Source: Candidatus Omnitrophota bacterium (lineage in GTDB: Bacteria; Omnitrophota; Gorgyraeia; Zapsychrales; JANLHA01). From it: DNA of 44,860 bases. The translations under genes and the position numbers were made by a program. Numbering within the stretch: the first letter of the stretch is position 1; the number at the start of each line of letters is the position of its first letter. The notes beneath the pieces are model-generated. The model was not told where the DNA came from and ran no database searches. It saw only the letters and a list, made by a program, of their open reading frames with translations. The stretch lies in assembly GCA_029560465.1 (NCBI GenBank), contig JAKQKX010000054.1, forward strand, positions 1-44,860, read 5' to 3'. Shown here piece by piece: positions 29,926-38,777 of the stretch.

Positions 29926-30158
29926 TGTTTTCTCACCCTTTCAGCTATCCCCTCGACGCTTCTTGTGGTGTCAATTATCGTGTCAATTATTCCGGTCATG
30001 TTTATTTTTGAAAAGTCCATGCCTTTTATCCCGATGCTCTTCTTCCCGGCGGTGGTTTTCCCGTCAATGACCTCAACATAAATAAGAACCCCGTTTCTAA
30101 ACTGTCCTTCTCCGTCGATATTAATAATGATCTTCTGCGGCCTGATTTCTTTTGCCAT
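29922..30158 (-). CDS. Hypothetical tail-region protein (78 aa)
   Basis: IIINIDGEGQFRNGVLIYVE, then AGKKSIGIKGMDFSKINMTG: a small beta barrel followed by an amphipathic helix (GIIDTIIDTTRSVEGIAERV). Between the large tail-tip protein and the zinc protein. Could be a tail-tip accessory. Confidence 0.55.
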   Translation of the reverse strand: MAKEIRPQKIIINIDGEGQFRNGVLIYVEVIDGKTTAGKKSIGIKGMDFSKINMTGIIDTIIDTTRSVEGIAERVRKQ

Positions 30159-30161
30159 TTT

Positions 30162-33100
30162 TTATACCCCGTAAGCGTGCCATTCAAAGGTCCCGACCAC
30201 CGCGACCCCGTCGGCATCATAAAGTTTTACTGTGAATCCGGTTGTGTCTTTATCCTCAAACCGGAAATATATCCCGTCGCCAGTTAATATTTCAATATGG
30301 ACGTTCGGCTCTTGATGAAAATTTGCGTTGAACAATACTTCAATGCCGTCATTCGCGGAAACAACCTCATCATCCCCCCGGTCGTTTATGTCTGGAAGAT
30401 CAGCCCAATAATTAAACTTCGTGCACGCCAACGCCATGTCAACGCCGCTCCGCGTCAACGTGACTCTAAACTTAAAATATCGGCAATAATAATCCCCCTT
30501 CTGATATGGGGAGTAATCCGTCCACGTAATATCATCTTCCGACGTTGAGATTTCAAGCCCATAATTCCCGGCAGTCTCTTCCTCTCCGAGGAACCGGAGC
30601 GTCGTGCTGCTATTAAACTTTCTCTCCGGGTCAGAATTAAAAGCTATGTCCCCGACAATCACAATGTAAATATGAGCCAAAAAAGAAAAGCTCGCTAAGA
30701 ACCCTAAATCTCGCGTTGGGGTTTCATAGGTTCCGCTTACTTCTCCGTCGGAGATTATAAGATAGTCGTTAACATCAACTTCTGTGTCGTCCTTGTCCCC
30801 GGTCCAGTCTGGTTCTTCTGCGAACTCGGCAATCAAATTTCTAAACGGGATATTATCAACAGTAACAACCGCCATCTTCGCGTTGAGCGAGTAATTGCCT
30901 GATGTGTCAATGGCTTTTATCCAGAATCGCTGTTCCTCGCCGAGCCGGAGATCAGAACTCATATAAGTGTTGCCCTGGACAAAAGCGACATGATCGCCAT
31001 TATTGAATGATAGCCCGGTCCTGATTTCGTACCCCCAGAGGTCGAGATCATCAACATGAATCCACCCGAACCTTAAAAGGATTAAGTCTTGGTTGACAAT
31101 AAACGTATTAACATCCGACGGCGGCGCTGATTTCCCAAACGGCGTTATTGCCATCTGCGGAGAAGAGCTGATCTGATTTTCTGCGCCGTTTGTTGAGACG
31201 GAAACAACACAAATTTTATAAGGGTGAAGATCAACTATCCCGCCGACAATCTGGAAATGGTCGTTTGATGTCTCACCTTGATATTGCCAGCTCTCCCCGT
31301 CGTCGTCACTAAGATATATTTTTGCTTTCCCGTAGGCGCTTATGACATTGATCCCAGGTTGAGGCAGCGGCTTCGTAAACCAGACATCAATCCCGGCCTC
31401 AATCGAGCCATCTTTCATCTTGACGAGCCGCTCAGTAACAGCTAAATCTTCAACGTTCGGGACAACGCGCGATAAATGAGAATAATTCGGCGTCGGGATA
31501 GCGACCGCCGTGTCGTCATAAACTGACGAATTATATTCAAGGGTATTTAGACTCACTTCCCCGCGCTTTTCGCGCTTAATCCCGAGGAGCCGGAAGGGTT
31601 TTGTTACAATATTAATTTTCCCAAAAGCATAATCTTCATAGTCCGCAGGGGTAGAAGAAAAAGCCGGTCTGACTTCAATTAAGTTTCTAATCCCGTCGGC
31701 GCTAATAACCGTCCGCTCTTCACTCGTCCCGTCGAGATGTTGTATAAGGAGTGCATATTGTGTCGCCGGTTCAAGCAAGACATCCCTGTCTAATAAAACT
31801 GCGGAACTCGTCGAGCCAGGGAGCACCTTCCCGGAATATCCCCATTGAGGGACATCATGCGAGACATTTATTAAATCGCCCGGCTGACAACGGATCCCGG
31901 CAAGCGCAGTCTTGAAGCTTGAGCCCCGGTTAATGTATTTACTAAGCCAAAGCGCATACCTCCCCTGGCGTAGTGCGTAAGATTTTTTAGTAATAAAAAG
32001 GCGGGCCCTTTTAATATTTCTCGGGTCGCCAGCGGCTAGAGATTCCCCGTCCTCGATTGTCACGGTTTCATTCGCATAATCCAAATCTTTGTCCCTGTAT
32101 TCTATCTCAATAACATTATAAATTTCTGTCCGGGATTTCCACGTCTGGGAAAAGCTGTCTTTGACAATGTTTCCCATCCCGAACGATTGGACGGCTTGCC
32201 CTGGTCGGTCAATACTGACGGAGAACCCGTTTGATGAATAAAAAACGAAGCCCTGATAGATCGCGGAAATCTGCGTCATAAAATCACAAGCTTTTGTCGA
32301 GCTGTCGACGACAATATCACAACGAAACCGCTTTTCGAAATTCCCTTCACCGTCATTGACCTTTTCTTCACAATAAAGCGCACATTGTAACATCTGAGAT
32401 TCATTGATTCTTTCGTCGGGGAGAAATTTCCCCATCCCATATCTTTTATTCTTCATAGCATCAAGCTGACACCAGATAGGGTTTGCGCAAAACCCTGTCC
32501 TGTAAGATTCGCCGTCCCAATAAAGAGCAGAATCATCTTCAAATAAACGGAACACCTCGGCATCTGGGTCATAATAATAAGCTTCCCAATCAACAGGGTC
32601 GCCGTCTTCTTCATCCAGGACATCCGGCATTGAGACAGTTGCGTCCTCGACGACAAAAGTAATATTCGGCGTCGCGTCGCTGATCTGGTTTGTCGCCAAT
32701 AATTTTATCGCAAAAAGGGCGGTATTGGGGTATATCAAATCTTCGCTTACTATTTCATCAATCGTCGCGAGAAAGACATCGCAGACATAATAGTCGGAAC
32801 TGTCTATCGAATTTTTTGTTACCCGGATATCGTATTGCCCAGGGGTGAGCCCACGTTTGTTATATACATGCCTCACCGCGCTCCTGGATAATGTCGTCAC
32901 TTTTACATCTGGTGTAACCGTCGTCCATTCCTCAGCGGAATGTAGCTTATACTCGACGACGTATGAAGCCCACCAGGCAAGACTTGCCCCTGTGTTTGGG
33001 TCAATGCGATATAGCCCGTTTGGAAGCGTGACATAAATGGAGAACCCGTCAACTTCAAGCCCTTCTGTCGTATATGAATACGGGTCGTCCATCGGGAGCT

Positions 33101-33824
33101 CGACGTTAATAGGATGCGGGGAATGTAACTCTTCAAACCCGCTTATAATTTCCTGATCGTTTGTCCCGAGTCTTGTTTCAACGGTAACGTCCGAATAATT
33201 CTCTATCGGGTTCCCGTCAATCATAATGTTTGAGATAGACCTGATCGGGCCTTCACATACTCCAATTAAAATATTGAGGTATTGATTTAACCCGTCGGCA
33301 GATACGAACTGATTGAGGATATTCCCGCCGGTGCGATGCCGCCCATATATTTTTTTAACTGGGATCCCGACCTCTTGGACCGTCTGAATCTGGTCCCATC
33401 CATAAGTAGGGGAACTCTCGTCGAGCCCTAGCCCGTCGAGCCCATAGCTCTTTTTTCTTGCCATTGAAATCGCCTGATATATCGAGTACCCAGAGGAGAG
33501 CGCCATCCCTGCGGTCATAATCGGGTGGAGTTTTGCGAACTTTACTGCAGCTGTCGCGGCTTTTACTAAAAGCATTAACCCTTTCCAAATAACAGCCCCG
33601 ATAGCATCTTCGATTTTTGGAGTAATGATTATTTCAGATTTCTCGTTGACTAACGTTTCGAGGTTGTCAACAACTCCACCGTCGAGGACAATATCAATAT
33701 CTTTGTCAAGGAACCCGGAGTCCTTTATATACTCGCCGACAGTCTTCCCCCTGGAGTATTCAAACGTTTTTGTCTGATGCTCCCGGTCAAATCTTATTGG
33801 ATAATATTTCAGTGTAACCGGCAT
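30162..33824 (-). CDS. Central tail-tip protein (gpJ-like)
   Basis: About 1220 aa. Start chosen at ATG 33824 (MPVTLKYYPI, AGGT upstream); ATG 33872 would overlap the NlpC gene by 86 bases. Regions in order: ubiquitin-like N-terminus; hydrophobic helix (AVKFAKLHPIMTAGMALSSG); J-like body (IPVKKIYGRHRTGGNILNQF; GVCEGPIRSISNIMIDGNPI); fibronectin-like modules in the second half (PSDVNTFIVNQDLILLRFGW; EIRTGLSFNNGDHVAFVQGN); and a C-terminal beta-rich end (YFRFEDKDTTGFTVKLYDAD). It forms the tail hub and probably attaches the fibre. Host range would be determined here. Confidence 0.8.
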   Translation of the reverse strand: MPVTLKYYPIRFDREHQTKTFEYSRGKTVGEYIKDSGFLDKDIDIVLDGGVVDNLETLVNEKSEIIITPKIEDAIGAVIWKGLMLLVKAATAAVKFAKLHPIMTAGMALSSGYSIYQAISMARKKSYGLDGLGLDESSPTYGWDQIQTVQEVGIPVKKIYGRHRTGGNILNQFVSADGLNQYLNILIGVCEGPIRSISNIMIDGNPIENYSDVTVETRLGTNDQEIISGFEELHSPHPINVELPMDDPYSYTTEGLEVDGFSIYVTLPNGLYRIDPNTGASLAWWASYVVEYKLHSAEEWTTVTPDVKVTTLSRSAVRHVYNKRGLTPGQYDIRVTKNSIDSSDYYVCDVFLATIDEIVSEDLIYPNTALFAIKLLATNQISDATPNITFVVEDATVSMPDVLDEEDGDPVDWEAYYYDPDAEVFRLFEDDSALYWDGESYRTGFCANPIWCQLDAMKNKRYGMGKFLPDERINESQMLQCALYCEEKVNDGEGNFEKRFRCDIVVDSSTKACDFMTQISAIYQGFVFYSSNGFSVSIDRPGQAVQSFGMGNIVKDSFSQTWKSRTEIYNVIEIEYRDKDLDYANETVTIEDGESLAAGDPRNIKRARLFITKKSYALRQGRYALWLSKYINRGSSFKTALAGIRCQPGDLINVSHDVPQWGYSGKVLPGSTSSAVLLDRDVLLEPATQYALLIQHLDGTSEERTVISADGIRNLIEVRPAFSSTPADYEDYAFGKINIVTKPFRLLGIKREKRGEVSLNTLEYNSSVYDDTAVAIPTPNYSHLSRVVPNVEDLAVTERLVKMKDGSIEAGIDVWFTKPLPQPGINVISAYGKAKIYLSDDDGESWQYQGETSNDHFQIVGGIVDLHPYKICVVSVSTNGAENQISSSPQMAITPFGKSAPPSDVNTFIVNQDLILLRFGWIHVDDLDLWGYEIRTGLSFNNGDHVAFVQGNTYMSSDLRLGEEQRFWIKAIDTSGNYSLNAKMAVVTVDNIPFRNLIAEFAEEPDWTGDKDDTEVDVNDYLIISDGEVSGTYETPTRDLGFLASFSFLAHIYIVIVGDIAFNSDPERKFNSSTTLRFLGEEETAGNYGLEISTSEDDITWTDYSPYQKGDYYCRYFKFRVTLTRSGVDMALACTKFNYWADLPDINDRGDDEVVSANDGIEVLFNANFHQEPNVHIEILTGDGIYFRFEDKDTTGFTVKLYDADGVAVVGTFEWHAYGV

Positions 33825-34233
33825 ATTTATACCTGTAAAACCCTTCAACTTTTTCTTTCCATCCGTCGTCATTAATTCTGCTAATAACGACGCCGGAAGA
33901 TTTTAAACAATGAATGAACTCCCACCGATTAATGACAATCCCGACATGCCTTGTGGCCCCATCAACATCCCGGAAGAACACCAAATCAAACGGACGCTTA
34001 TTCTCTCGACGGAGCTTTTTCCAGTTATAATGATAATGTTCACGGAATAAATCTTTCCCTTTTTCCCGGGCCCCTGGGACGTATGCCCCTTTAAGATCAA
34101 ATAATTTTATTCCCCAAATTTCGCGGAAAGCCAGGATAACAAGCCCGAGGCAATCAACACCGTTTCTGTCCCGCCCATCTTTGAGGAATGGGATGCCTAC
34201 ATAGCCGAACAATTTGTCTCTTTCAGATGACAT
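33787..34233 (-). CDS. Tail-tip NlpC/P60 cysteine peptidase
   Basis: 148 aa. Catalytic Cys in NGVDCLGLVILAF (about C28), His in TRHVGIVINRW, and a third polar residue likely in the following strand (FIHCL). Such proteins sit in the tail tip of siphophages and degrade peptidoglycan during DNA entry (gpK-like). Gene order gpL-like, NlpC, J-like is the lambda order. Confidence 0.75.
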   Translation of the reverse strand: MSSERDKLFGYVGIPFLKDGRDRNGVDCLGLVILAFREIWGIKLFDLKGAYVPGAREKGKDLFREHYHYNWKKLRRENKRPFDLVFFRDVDGATRHVGIVINRWEFIHCLKSSGVVISRINDDGWKEKVEGFYRYKYAGYTEILSNKI

Positions 34234-34834
34234 AAATTTTCTGTGTAGGAATAGACGGGAACCCCCCGAATCTCCGATAATTATTTAATGCTTTACAGCT
34301 TGCCTTTGTTTTGTTACACGGGCCACCCTCGCCAGAATATCCGCACTCTTCCGAGCCGAAATCCCATTGGCAAGAATTTCTCGAATAAATTCTCGCCGGG
34401 ACGGTTACATTCATTACATTGACTCTTGGGAGGAGAGTAATAGTAACGGATTTCTGATCTGCCGAATAGCTGTCTATCGTGTATATAAAATCTATTTTAT
34501 CGTCGGGTGAGGCAAGTAAATCTTTAAAGACCATCCTTATCCTAAAATCCTTGCCTCGCCAATCAAAATCTTCGAGGTAGCTCTGCATTAATCTTGAGAT
34601 ATTTGAGATCGTGACTTTTACAAGGTCAATCTCGAGATCAGAATTTTCTCCGATAAGATCATGCGAAATCGGGAACGCTTCATAAGTGACGCCGTCAAAA
34701 ACTACGTCTTCATTCCAGGCCGAATAGTTTAGGTCTTCACCAAGCCCGTTATAATTTATGACAGTATAGAGATATATCGGGGCCTTATATTTTTTGTTGA
34801 GCTCTTGGATGAAATCGGCGGTCGCTTCTAACAT
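34223..34834 (-). CDS. Tail-tip protein with Fe-S type Cys motif (gpL/DUF2163-like)
   Basis: 203 aa, start ATG 34834 (GGGAG 9 bases upstream). The C-terminal SCQWDFGSEECGYSGEGGPC, then NKTKASCKALNNYRRFGGFP matches the four-Cys domain that binds a [4Fe-4S] cluster in lambda gpL. N-terminal strand-rich domain (YLYTVINYNGLGEDLNYSAW; FRIRMVFKDLL). Works with M-like and NlpC proteins at the tail tip. Confidence 0.75.
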   Translation of the reverse strand: MLEATADFIQELNKKYKAPIYLYTVINYNGLGEDLNYSAWNEDVVFDGVTYEAFPISHDLIGENSDLEIDLVKVTISNISRLMQSYLEDFDWRGKDFRIRMVFKDLLASPDDKIDFIYTIDSYSADQKSVTITLLPRVNVMNVTVPARIYSRNSCQWDFGSEECGYSGEGGPCNKTKASCKALNNYRRFGGFPSIPTQKIYVI

Positions 34835-35154
34835 CTTTCGAACTCCCACTCGCACCAGAAATTCCCGTTAGACTGTTTTCTTGCCATTGGTCCGGAAAAC
34901 CGGACAGTATATTCGGTGTCGTCGAGAAAGCTTGTAAACGTAAACTCGGAATATTCCCCGTAATGAGCAGTATAAAAATCAACGTACGCTTGGGCCTGTG
35001 CTTTTGTGAGCTTCGGAGACCGGAGCCGGAAGCCCATTATTATTTTCTCATGTAAAAGCCGCCGCTCCTCGACGCCGTTCTCCATTTTTGAAATTTCAAC
35101 GGCTGTCTGGATGACCTCTTCGGTCTCTTCAATAGCAAGGGCAAAATCGCTCAT
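34828..35154 (-). CDS. Minor tail protein (gpM-like)
   Basis: 108 aa between tape measure and gpL-like genes, with ATGA and 7-bp overlaps on both sides. RLRSPKLTKAQAQAYVDFYT, then GEYSEFTFTSFLDDTEYTVR and NGNFWCEWEFER: the short mixed strand protein seen at this place in lambda-like tails (DUF2460-like). Confidence 0.65.
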   Translation of the reverse strand: MSDFALAIEETEEVIQTAVEISKMENGVEERRLLHEKIIMGFRLRSPKLTKAQAQAYVDFYTAHYGEYSEFTFTSFLDDTEYTVRFSGPMARKQSNGNFWCEWEFERC

Positions 35155-36497
35155 CTTAATTTTACCTCTTTTCTGATCGGGCCATTATTGAGTGAGCTTA
35201 ATGTAACAGCATTTATAATAACGCCGGTCCCCTCTTCCCCGGACATCGCCGCCGCAATGGCCTCCGGGGTTATCATGTTATAAATCATAATCGGTTTTGT
35301 TTCGCTGTTTTCTTTGGAATATTTCGCCGGTTTTACTTCTTCTCCGGCGTGTAATTTATAGACGCCCGTATATGGGACATAATTCGTCCCCTCGGCGAGG
35401 CCGAAAGCCGGTTTTAACCCAGGGAAAGATGCTGTCAATGGGTTTATGATGGCATAATACATAAAAATCTTGGCGAAGACATCCGACAACATTTTGAGGA
35501 GAGAATTTCCCCAATCGGCAAAGACCTGTTTTAATTCGCTTAATTGCCCCGAGAAAACATTAAAGAAAAGTGAGCTTATTGAATCTGACATCCCCGTCGC
35601 CATCCTCTTGGCGATATCCTCGCCGAGCTTACCGAAGTTTGATAGCTCAACAATCGCGTCTTTTAAACTTTTCTGAAACCCCGCCGAGAACTCTGTCATT
35701 TTTCTATTAAATGTATCTACCCAAGTAAATGTTTTTACGCCCTCATCGGAAAGTTGTTTGTTTGCCCCGCCGCCACCAACAACAATCTGCCCGAGGTCCA
35801 TCGTCGGGATATTCCCCGCGATGCTCTTCTTCCTGAATATCCCGATAAAGCTTTCCCATTTCTCGAGCAACTTTTTTTCCTCAAGCCACATCCACATTTT
35901 TGTGAATAGGCCATCTTCGCCGCTCAACGCCTCATTCAACCCGGACATCTCTGAGATTTTCTCGCCTATTTTCCACCCCGCGAAAGCCGCGCCGACAACA
36001 GAGACGAGGGGAGAGATCTGCACTAAAGCTCCTGCGACCTTTAATAGCACGCCAGCGACAACAAGCCCGACGACAGAAAGTCCAGTAAACCTGAAAATCG
36101 TTTCTTTTAACGAAGGGTTAAAATTGTCAAGACTTAAATTCAATCCTTTTAATGTGTTATTGAATTTATCAAGAACGGGGAGAAAAGCATTTGCGAAATT
36201 CGCTTGTATTCTCTTTATCTCGTCGCCCATAGTATTTAAACGCATCTGGAAAGAATAATTCTCTTGAGCTGCCGTTCGGATAGATAAGGCAAAGGGGGTC
36301 ATCGCTAATGTCCCGAGCATTGCGATTCTAGTCCCAAGAGATGATATTTGTCTGCCAGTTTGCTTGAAATTCTCGCCCATCCTGGCCGTCTTTTTCTCCA
36401 TGCTGTCCATATCGTCGAGACCTTTATTGACAGAAGCATCCCAATCTTTTCTGTCAAGCACCATTTTCCCGACGACAGCGCCAAGATCAAAAGCCAT
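35151..36497 (-). CDS. Tape measure protein (short)
   Basis: 448 aa. N-terminal helical, Met-rich start (LDDMDSMEKKTARMGENFKQ), GRQISSLGTRIAMLGTLAMT, then hydrophobic segments (GLVVAGVLLKVAGALVQISP; VVGAAFAGWKIGE), a long amphipathic helix (AFLPVLDKFNNTLKGLNLSL) and a C-terminal region with GTNYVPYTGVYKLHAGEEV, typical of tape-measure ends. At the usual about 0.15 nm per residue it would give a tail of about 65-70 nm. GGAGGTGAGATAA before ATG 36497. Confidence 0.8.
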   Translation of the reverse strand: MAFDLGAVVGKMVLDRKDWDASVNKGLDDMDSMEKKTARMGENFKQTGRQISSLGTRIAMLGTLAMTPFALSIRTAAQENYSFQMRLNTMGDEIKRIQANFANAFLPVLDKFNNTLKGLNLSLDNFNPSLKETIFRFTGLSVVGLVVAGVLLKVAGALVQISPLVSVVGAAFAGWKIGEKISEMSGLNEALSGEDGLFTKMWMWLEEKKLLEKWESFIGIFRKKSIAGNIPTMDLGQIVVGGGGANKQLSDEGVKTFTWVDTFNRKMTEFSAGFQKSLKDAIVELSNFGKLGEDIAKRMATGMSDSISSLFFNVFSGQLSELKQVFADWGNSLLKMLSDVFAKIFMYYAIINPLTASFPGLKPAFGLAEGTNYVPYTGVYKLHAGEEVKPAKYSKENSETKPIMIYNMITPEAIAAAMSGEEGTGVIINAVTLSSLNNGPIRKEVKLR

Positions 36498-36502
36498 TTA
36501 TC

Positions 36503-36808
36503 TCACCTCCCCAAAGATGTTTTTTTTAATGCGGCCCAATTCTCCCGGATAATCGTATCGCGCCCGACGTCTAATTCCCTGATCTTCGATTTAATCTCAT
36601 TTTCCATTGCCTTAATATTGTCCGTCCCTGGGTCAACGGCTGCCCTCATTGTGACGAGCATTTTCATCTGGTCATATAGAGATTTCTTTTTAGCGTGTTT
36701 CGCCCAGAAATATAAATCCCGAATATCAAGATTCAGAATCTCTCTATATGTGAACTGCCCGGGGAAAGCTGAAACGATTGCGACAATCGCGTCAAGTCTC
36801 CCCGGCAT
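36503..36808 (-). CDS. Tail assembly chaperone, frameshift extension (GT-like part)
   Basis: 101 aa: MPGRLDAIVAIVSAFPGQFT, REILNLDIRDLYFWAKHAKK, then a charged helix. It follows the G-like gene with a TAATG junction, and a slippery A AAA AAC precedes the junction in the correct phase for -1 frameshifting, so it is probably mainly made as a fusion to the upstream protein, as lambda gpGT. It loads the tape measure and is lost from the mature tail. Confidence 0.75.
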   Translation of the reverse strand: MPGRLDAIVAIVSAFPGQFTYREILNLDIRDLYFWAKHAKKKSLYDQMKMLVTMRAAVDPGTDNIKAMENEIKSKIRELDVGRDTIIRENWAALKKTSLGR

Positions 36809-37086
36809 TAGTTTTTTGAAGAAACTCCCGCCTCGATCTCTTGAGTAATAAACCGCAGCGCTTTCATGGTTGTCCGGACATCATACTTTTTGAGCTCATC
36901 AACCGGAGCCCCTGTCAAGGCGCTTAATTGCAAATATACAGCGTCGAGAGTTTTTTCTTTCCCGGCGTTGTCGGATTTCTCAATTAATTCCCCTGTTAAT
37001 TTTTGAATCGAAAAAACCTTATCGCCTAGCTGAAGCTCAATCGGTCCGGCGAGTTGATCTTGTTCGTCCATATTAAACTTTGCCAT
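36808..37086 (-). CDS. Tail assembly chaperone (gpG-like)
   Basis: 92 aa: IELQLGDKVFSIQKLTGELI, LDAVYLQLSALTGAPVDELK, ALRFITQEIEAGVSSKN. Located between tail tube and tape measure, with a good ribosome site GGAGGGCTTCAAT. Ends at the slippery sequence with stop TAA. Confidence 0.75.
   Translation of the reverse strand: MAKFNMDEQDQLAGPIELQLGDKVFSIQKLTGELIEKSDNAGKEKTLDAVYLQLSALTGAPVDELKKYDVRTTMKALRFITQEIEAGVSSKN
36811..36817 (-). promoter_or_regulatory. Programmed -1 frameshift site A AAA AAC
   Basis: Minus strand, zero frame TCA AAA AAC TAA: the heptamer A AAA AAC is the canonical X XXY YYZ slippery site. After a -1 slip the reading continues CTA ATG CCG, exactly in frame with the downstream gene at 36808. 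Classic tail chaperone frameshift. Confidence 0.75.
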
Positions 37087-37122
37087 ATTGAAGCCCTCCC
37101 TCGTCGGTATACCGACGGAATT

Positions 37123-37617
37123 TTATACTACTGCCCCGCCGAGTTGATATAGCCCGTTGTTTTTTGTCGAATCCGGGTATGCGTTAAAAATCACCTTATA
37201 GACTCTCTGACTCTCTGCGTCAAAAATTAACTCAATATCCGGGATTGGAGATGCCTTAAATATCGTCAAAGAATCCTCTTGAGGCACGCCATCAACGAGC
37301 GGGGTTATTATAAGTTGTTTTGCATAGGCGGCCCGCTGAATCCCGACGTAGTTACATACTCGGATATGCGAGCCGAAACTCGACGCACCAGGGAGGACAA
37401 TCATTAATTGTGCCAATGTGCTTCTTGTCATCGGGACTTCGACCTGGATTGACCGCCCATTAATGATGTGATCTACCGGGGTCGCGCCGGCCTGATCTTC
37501 TTTGACTTCCGTCTGAACAAGACTATCCCGGAAAGTTACCCCCCCGTGTGTTTTTCCGATATCTACCCCGTCAAAAGTTATTTGACAAGGGCCGAGGTCT
37601 TTTAAAACTGCGCTCAT
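37123..37617 (-). CDS. Major tail (tube) protein
   Basis: 164 aa; strong ribosome site AGGAGGGAGACAC. Beta-rich: LGPCQITFDGVDIGKTHGGV, TPVDHIINGRSIQVEVPMTR, LIITPLVDGVPQEDSLTIFK, VYKVIFNAYPDSTKN. It matches the tail tube family that stacks as hexameric rings in siphophages. Followed by the chaperone pair and tape measure in the standard order. Confidence 0.8.
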   Translation of the reverse strand: MSAVLKDLGPCQITFDGVDIGKTHGGVTFRDSLVQTEVKEDQAGATPVDHIINGRSIQVEVPMTRSTLAQLMIVLPGASSFGSHIRVCNYVGIQRAAYAKQLIITPLVDGVPQEDSLTIFKASPIPDIELIFDAESQRVYKVIFNAYPDSTKNNGLYQLGGAVV

Positions 37618-37631
37618 GTGTCTCCCTCCTT

Positions 37632-38030
37632 TTAGGGTTCTCTTATTCTAAAAATAAAGTTTACGCTAAACTCCCATCGCCCGGCTTCATCTTGCCTTAA
37701 CGATTGCGGCGGGTTCTGTGCCTCAATAAATTCGGCTATGTATGCTTCTTCTCCGACGACAGGAAGCGTAATCTGTGCTTTGGATTTAAGAAAATCATAA
37801 ATCTTAAAAATGTCCTCGCGGGCGTCCCAATAACTTATTGCCCTTGATAAAACCTGGATTCCCTTCGCGATCTTGTCCGGGAGATATGGGTCAGTTTGCC
37901 CGCCGCCACTCTCAAGGATTGTGACGCACCGGTCTTGTGAGTTTGACGGCCTGAACCCCGCAAAAAGATTTGTGTCAATAACAAACTCTGCGTTGTTGTT
38001 CTCAATATATGTCGCGATTGATTTAATCAT
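37632..38030 (-). CDS. Tail terminator / completion protein
   Basis: 132 aa: MIKSIATYIENNNAEFVIDT, TILESGGGQTDPYLPDKIAK, IQVLSRAISYWDAREDIFKI, FSVNFIFRIREP. The pattern fits phage minor capsid/tail terminator proteins (gpU-like, PF12691-like) that cap the tail tube at the capsid joint. ATGA overlap with the upstream gene. Confidence 0.75.
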   Translation of the reverse strand: MIKSIATYIENNNAEFVIDTNLFAGFRPSNSQDRCVTILESGGGQTDPYLPDKIAKGIQVLSRAISYWDAREDIFKIYDFLKSKAQITLPVVGEEAYIAEFIEAQNPPQSLRQDEAGRWEFSVNFIFRIREP

Positions 38031-38488
38031 ATTATCCCCAAAGATTTTTTTATCCTATTAATGACAATCTCTTTATAAATTTTTCTGTTTAAAACCATCT
38101 TTGTTTCTACATATTTATTCCCCGCCGAGGGTTCTTGAAAATTTGCCGGGACCTCATGCCACCTCGCCGCATAAGGAACGTTGAAGCCGAGAACCCCGAT
38201 AATTTTTGAATCCTCAAGTGACATTGAAAACGTCCGGAGTTTGAAATCTGTTTTCTCGCCGGGGATTTCTGGCTGCTCGACTTCCTTATTCTGGACAAAG
38301 ATTGACGCGGACCCGCGCAGGAACCCTTCATCAATCGGGGCAGTTGGGCGCTCCATAATCGAATCATGTTTTAATTGCAAGAGCGCCGCACCTATACCTT
38401 CTTCCGCGCCGGACATGGCAAGCTCATCAAATTCACGGAGCCGGGCCCTGACTTTATCTGTGCTGACTTTAAGAAGAATTTTAGCCAA
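38027..38488 (-). CDS. HK97 gp10-like head-tail connector
   Basis: 153 aa. I place the start at TTG 38488: AGGAGG lies 7 bases upstream, whereas a longer frame reads through the previous gene. ARLREFDELAMSGAEEGIGA, ALLQLKHDSIMERPTAPIDE, GFLRGSASIFV, VPYAARWHEVPANFQEPSAG, KYVETKM match the neck/tail-completion protein family. Joins capsid vertex and tail. Confidence 0.75.
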   Translation of the reverse strand: MAKILLKVSTDKVRARLREFDELAMSGAEEGIGAALLQLKHDSIMERPTAPIDEGFLRGSASIFVQNKEVEQPEIPGEKTDFKLRTFSMSLEDSKIIGVLGFNVPYAARWHEVPANFQEPSAGNKYVETKMVLNRKIYKEIVINRIKKSLGII

Positions 38489-38777
38489 GAAACGCCTCCT
38501 GCATTGAGTTATTAATAAATGCCGCCTGTTTTGTAAGCATAAGAATCGGGTGAACAACCCCGTCAATGATTATTTTATCAGAGACATCAATAGACAGATC
38601 AGGCAAAAGAACGCTCGCCGAGGAAACAACCATTTCCCCGCGATAATCCCGTATCATTTTATTTTTAAACTCGACTCTCGCCTTGACTATCGTGTCGGTA
38701 TATAGCCGTTCGCCCCAGGTATTATTCCCATAACTCCGACGGAGAGTAACTGATTTATTCATATACGCATTAAACAT
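38481..38777 (-). CDS. Head closure / head-tail joining protein
   Basis: 98 aa from ATG 38777 (8-base overlap with the minor head protein). SVTLRRSYGNNTWGERLYTD, IVKARVEFKNKMIRDYRGEM, SSASVLLPDLSIDVSDKIII, DGVVHPILMLTKQ is the SPP1 gp16/HK97 gp7-type beta barrel stopper protein pattern. Confidence 0.7.
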   Translation of the reverse strand: MFNAYMNKSVTLRRSYGNNTWGERLYTDTIVKARVEFKNKMIRDYRGEMVVSSASVLLPDLSIDVSDKIIIDGVVHPILMLTKQAAFINNSMQEAFLG

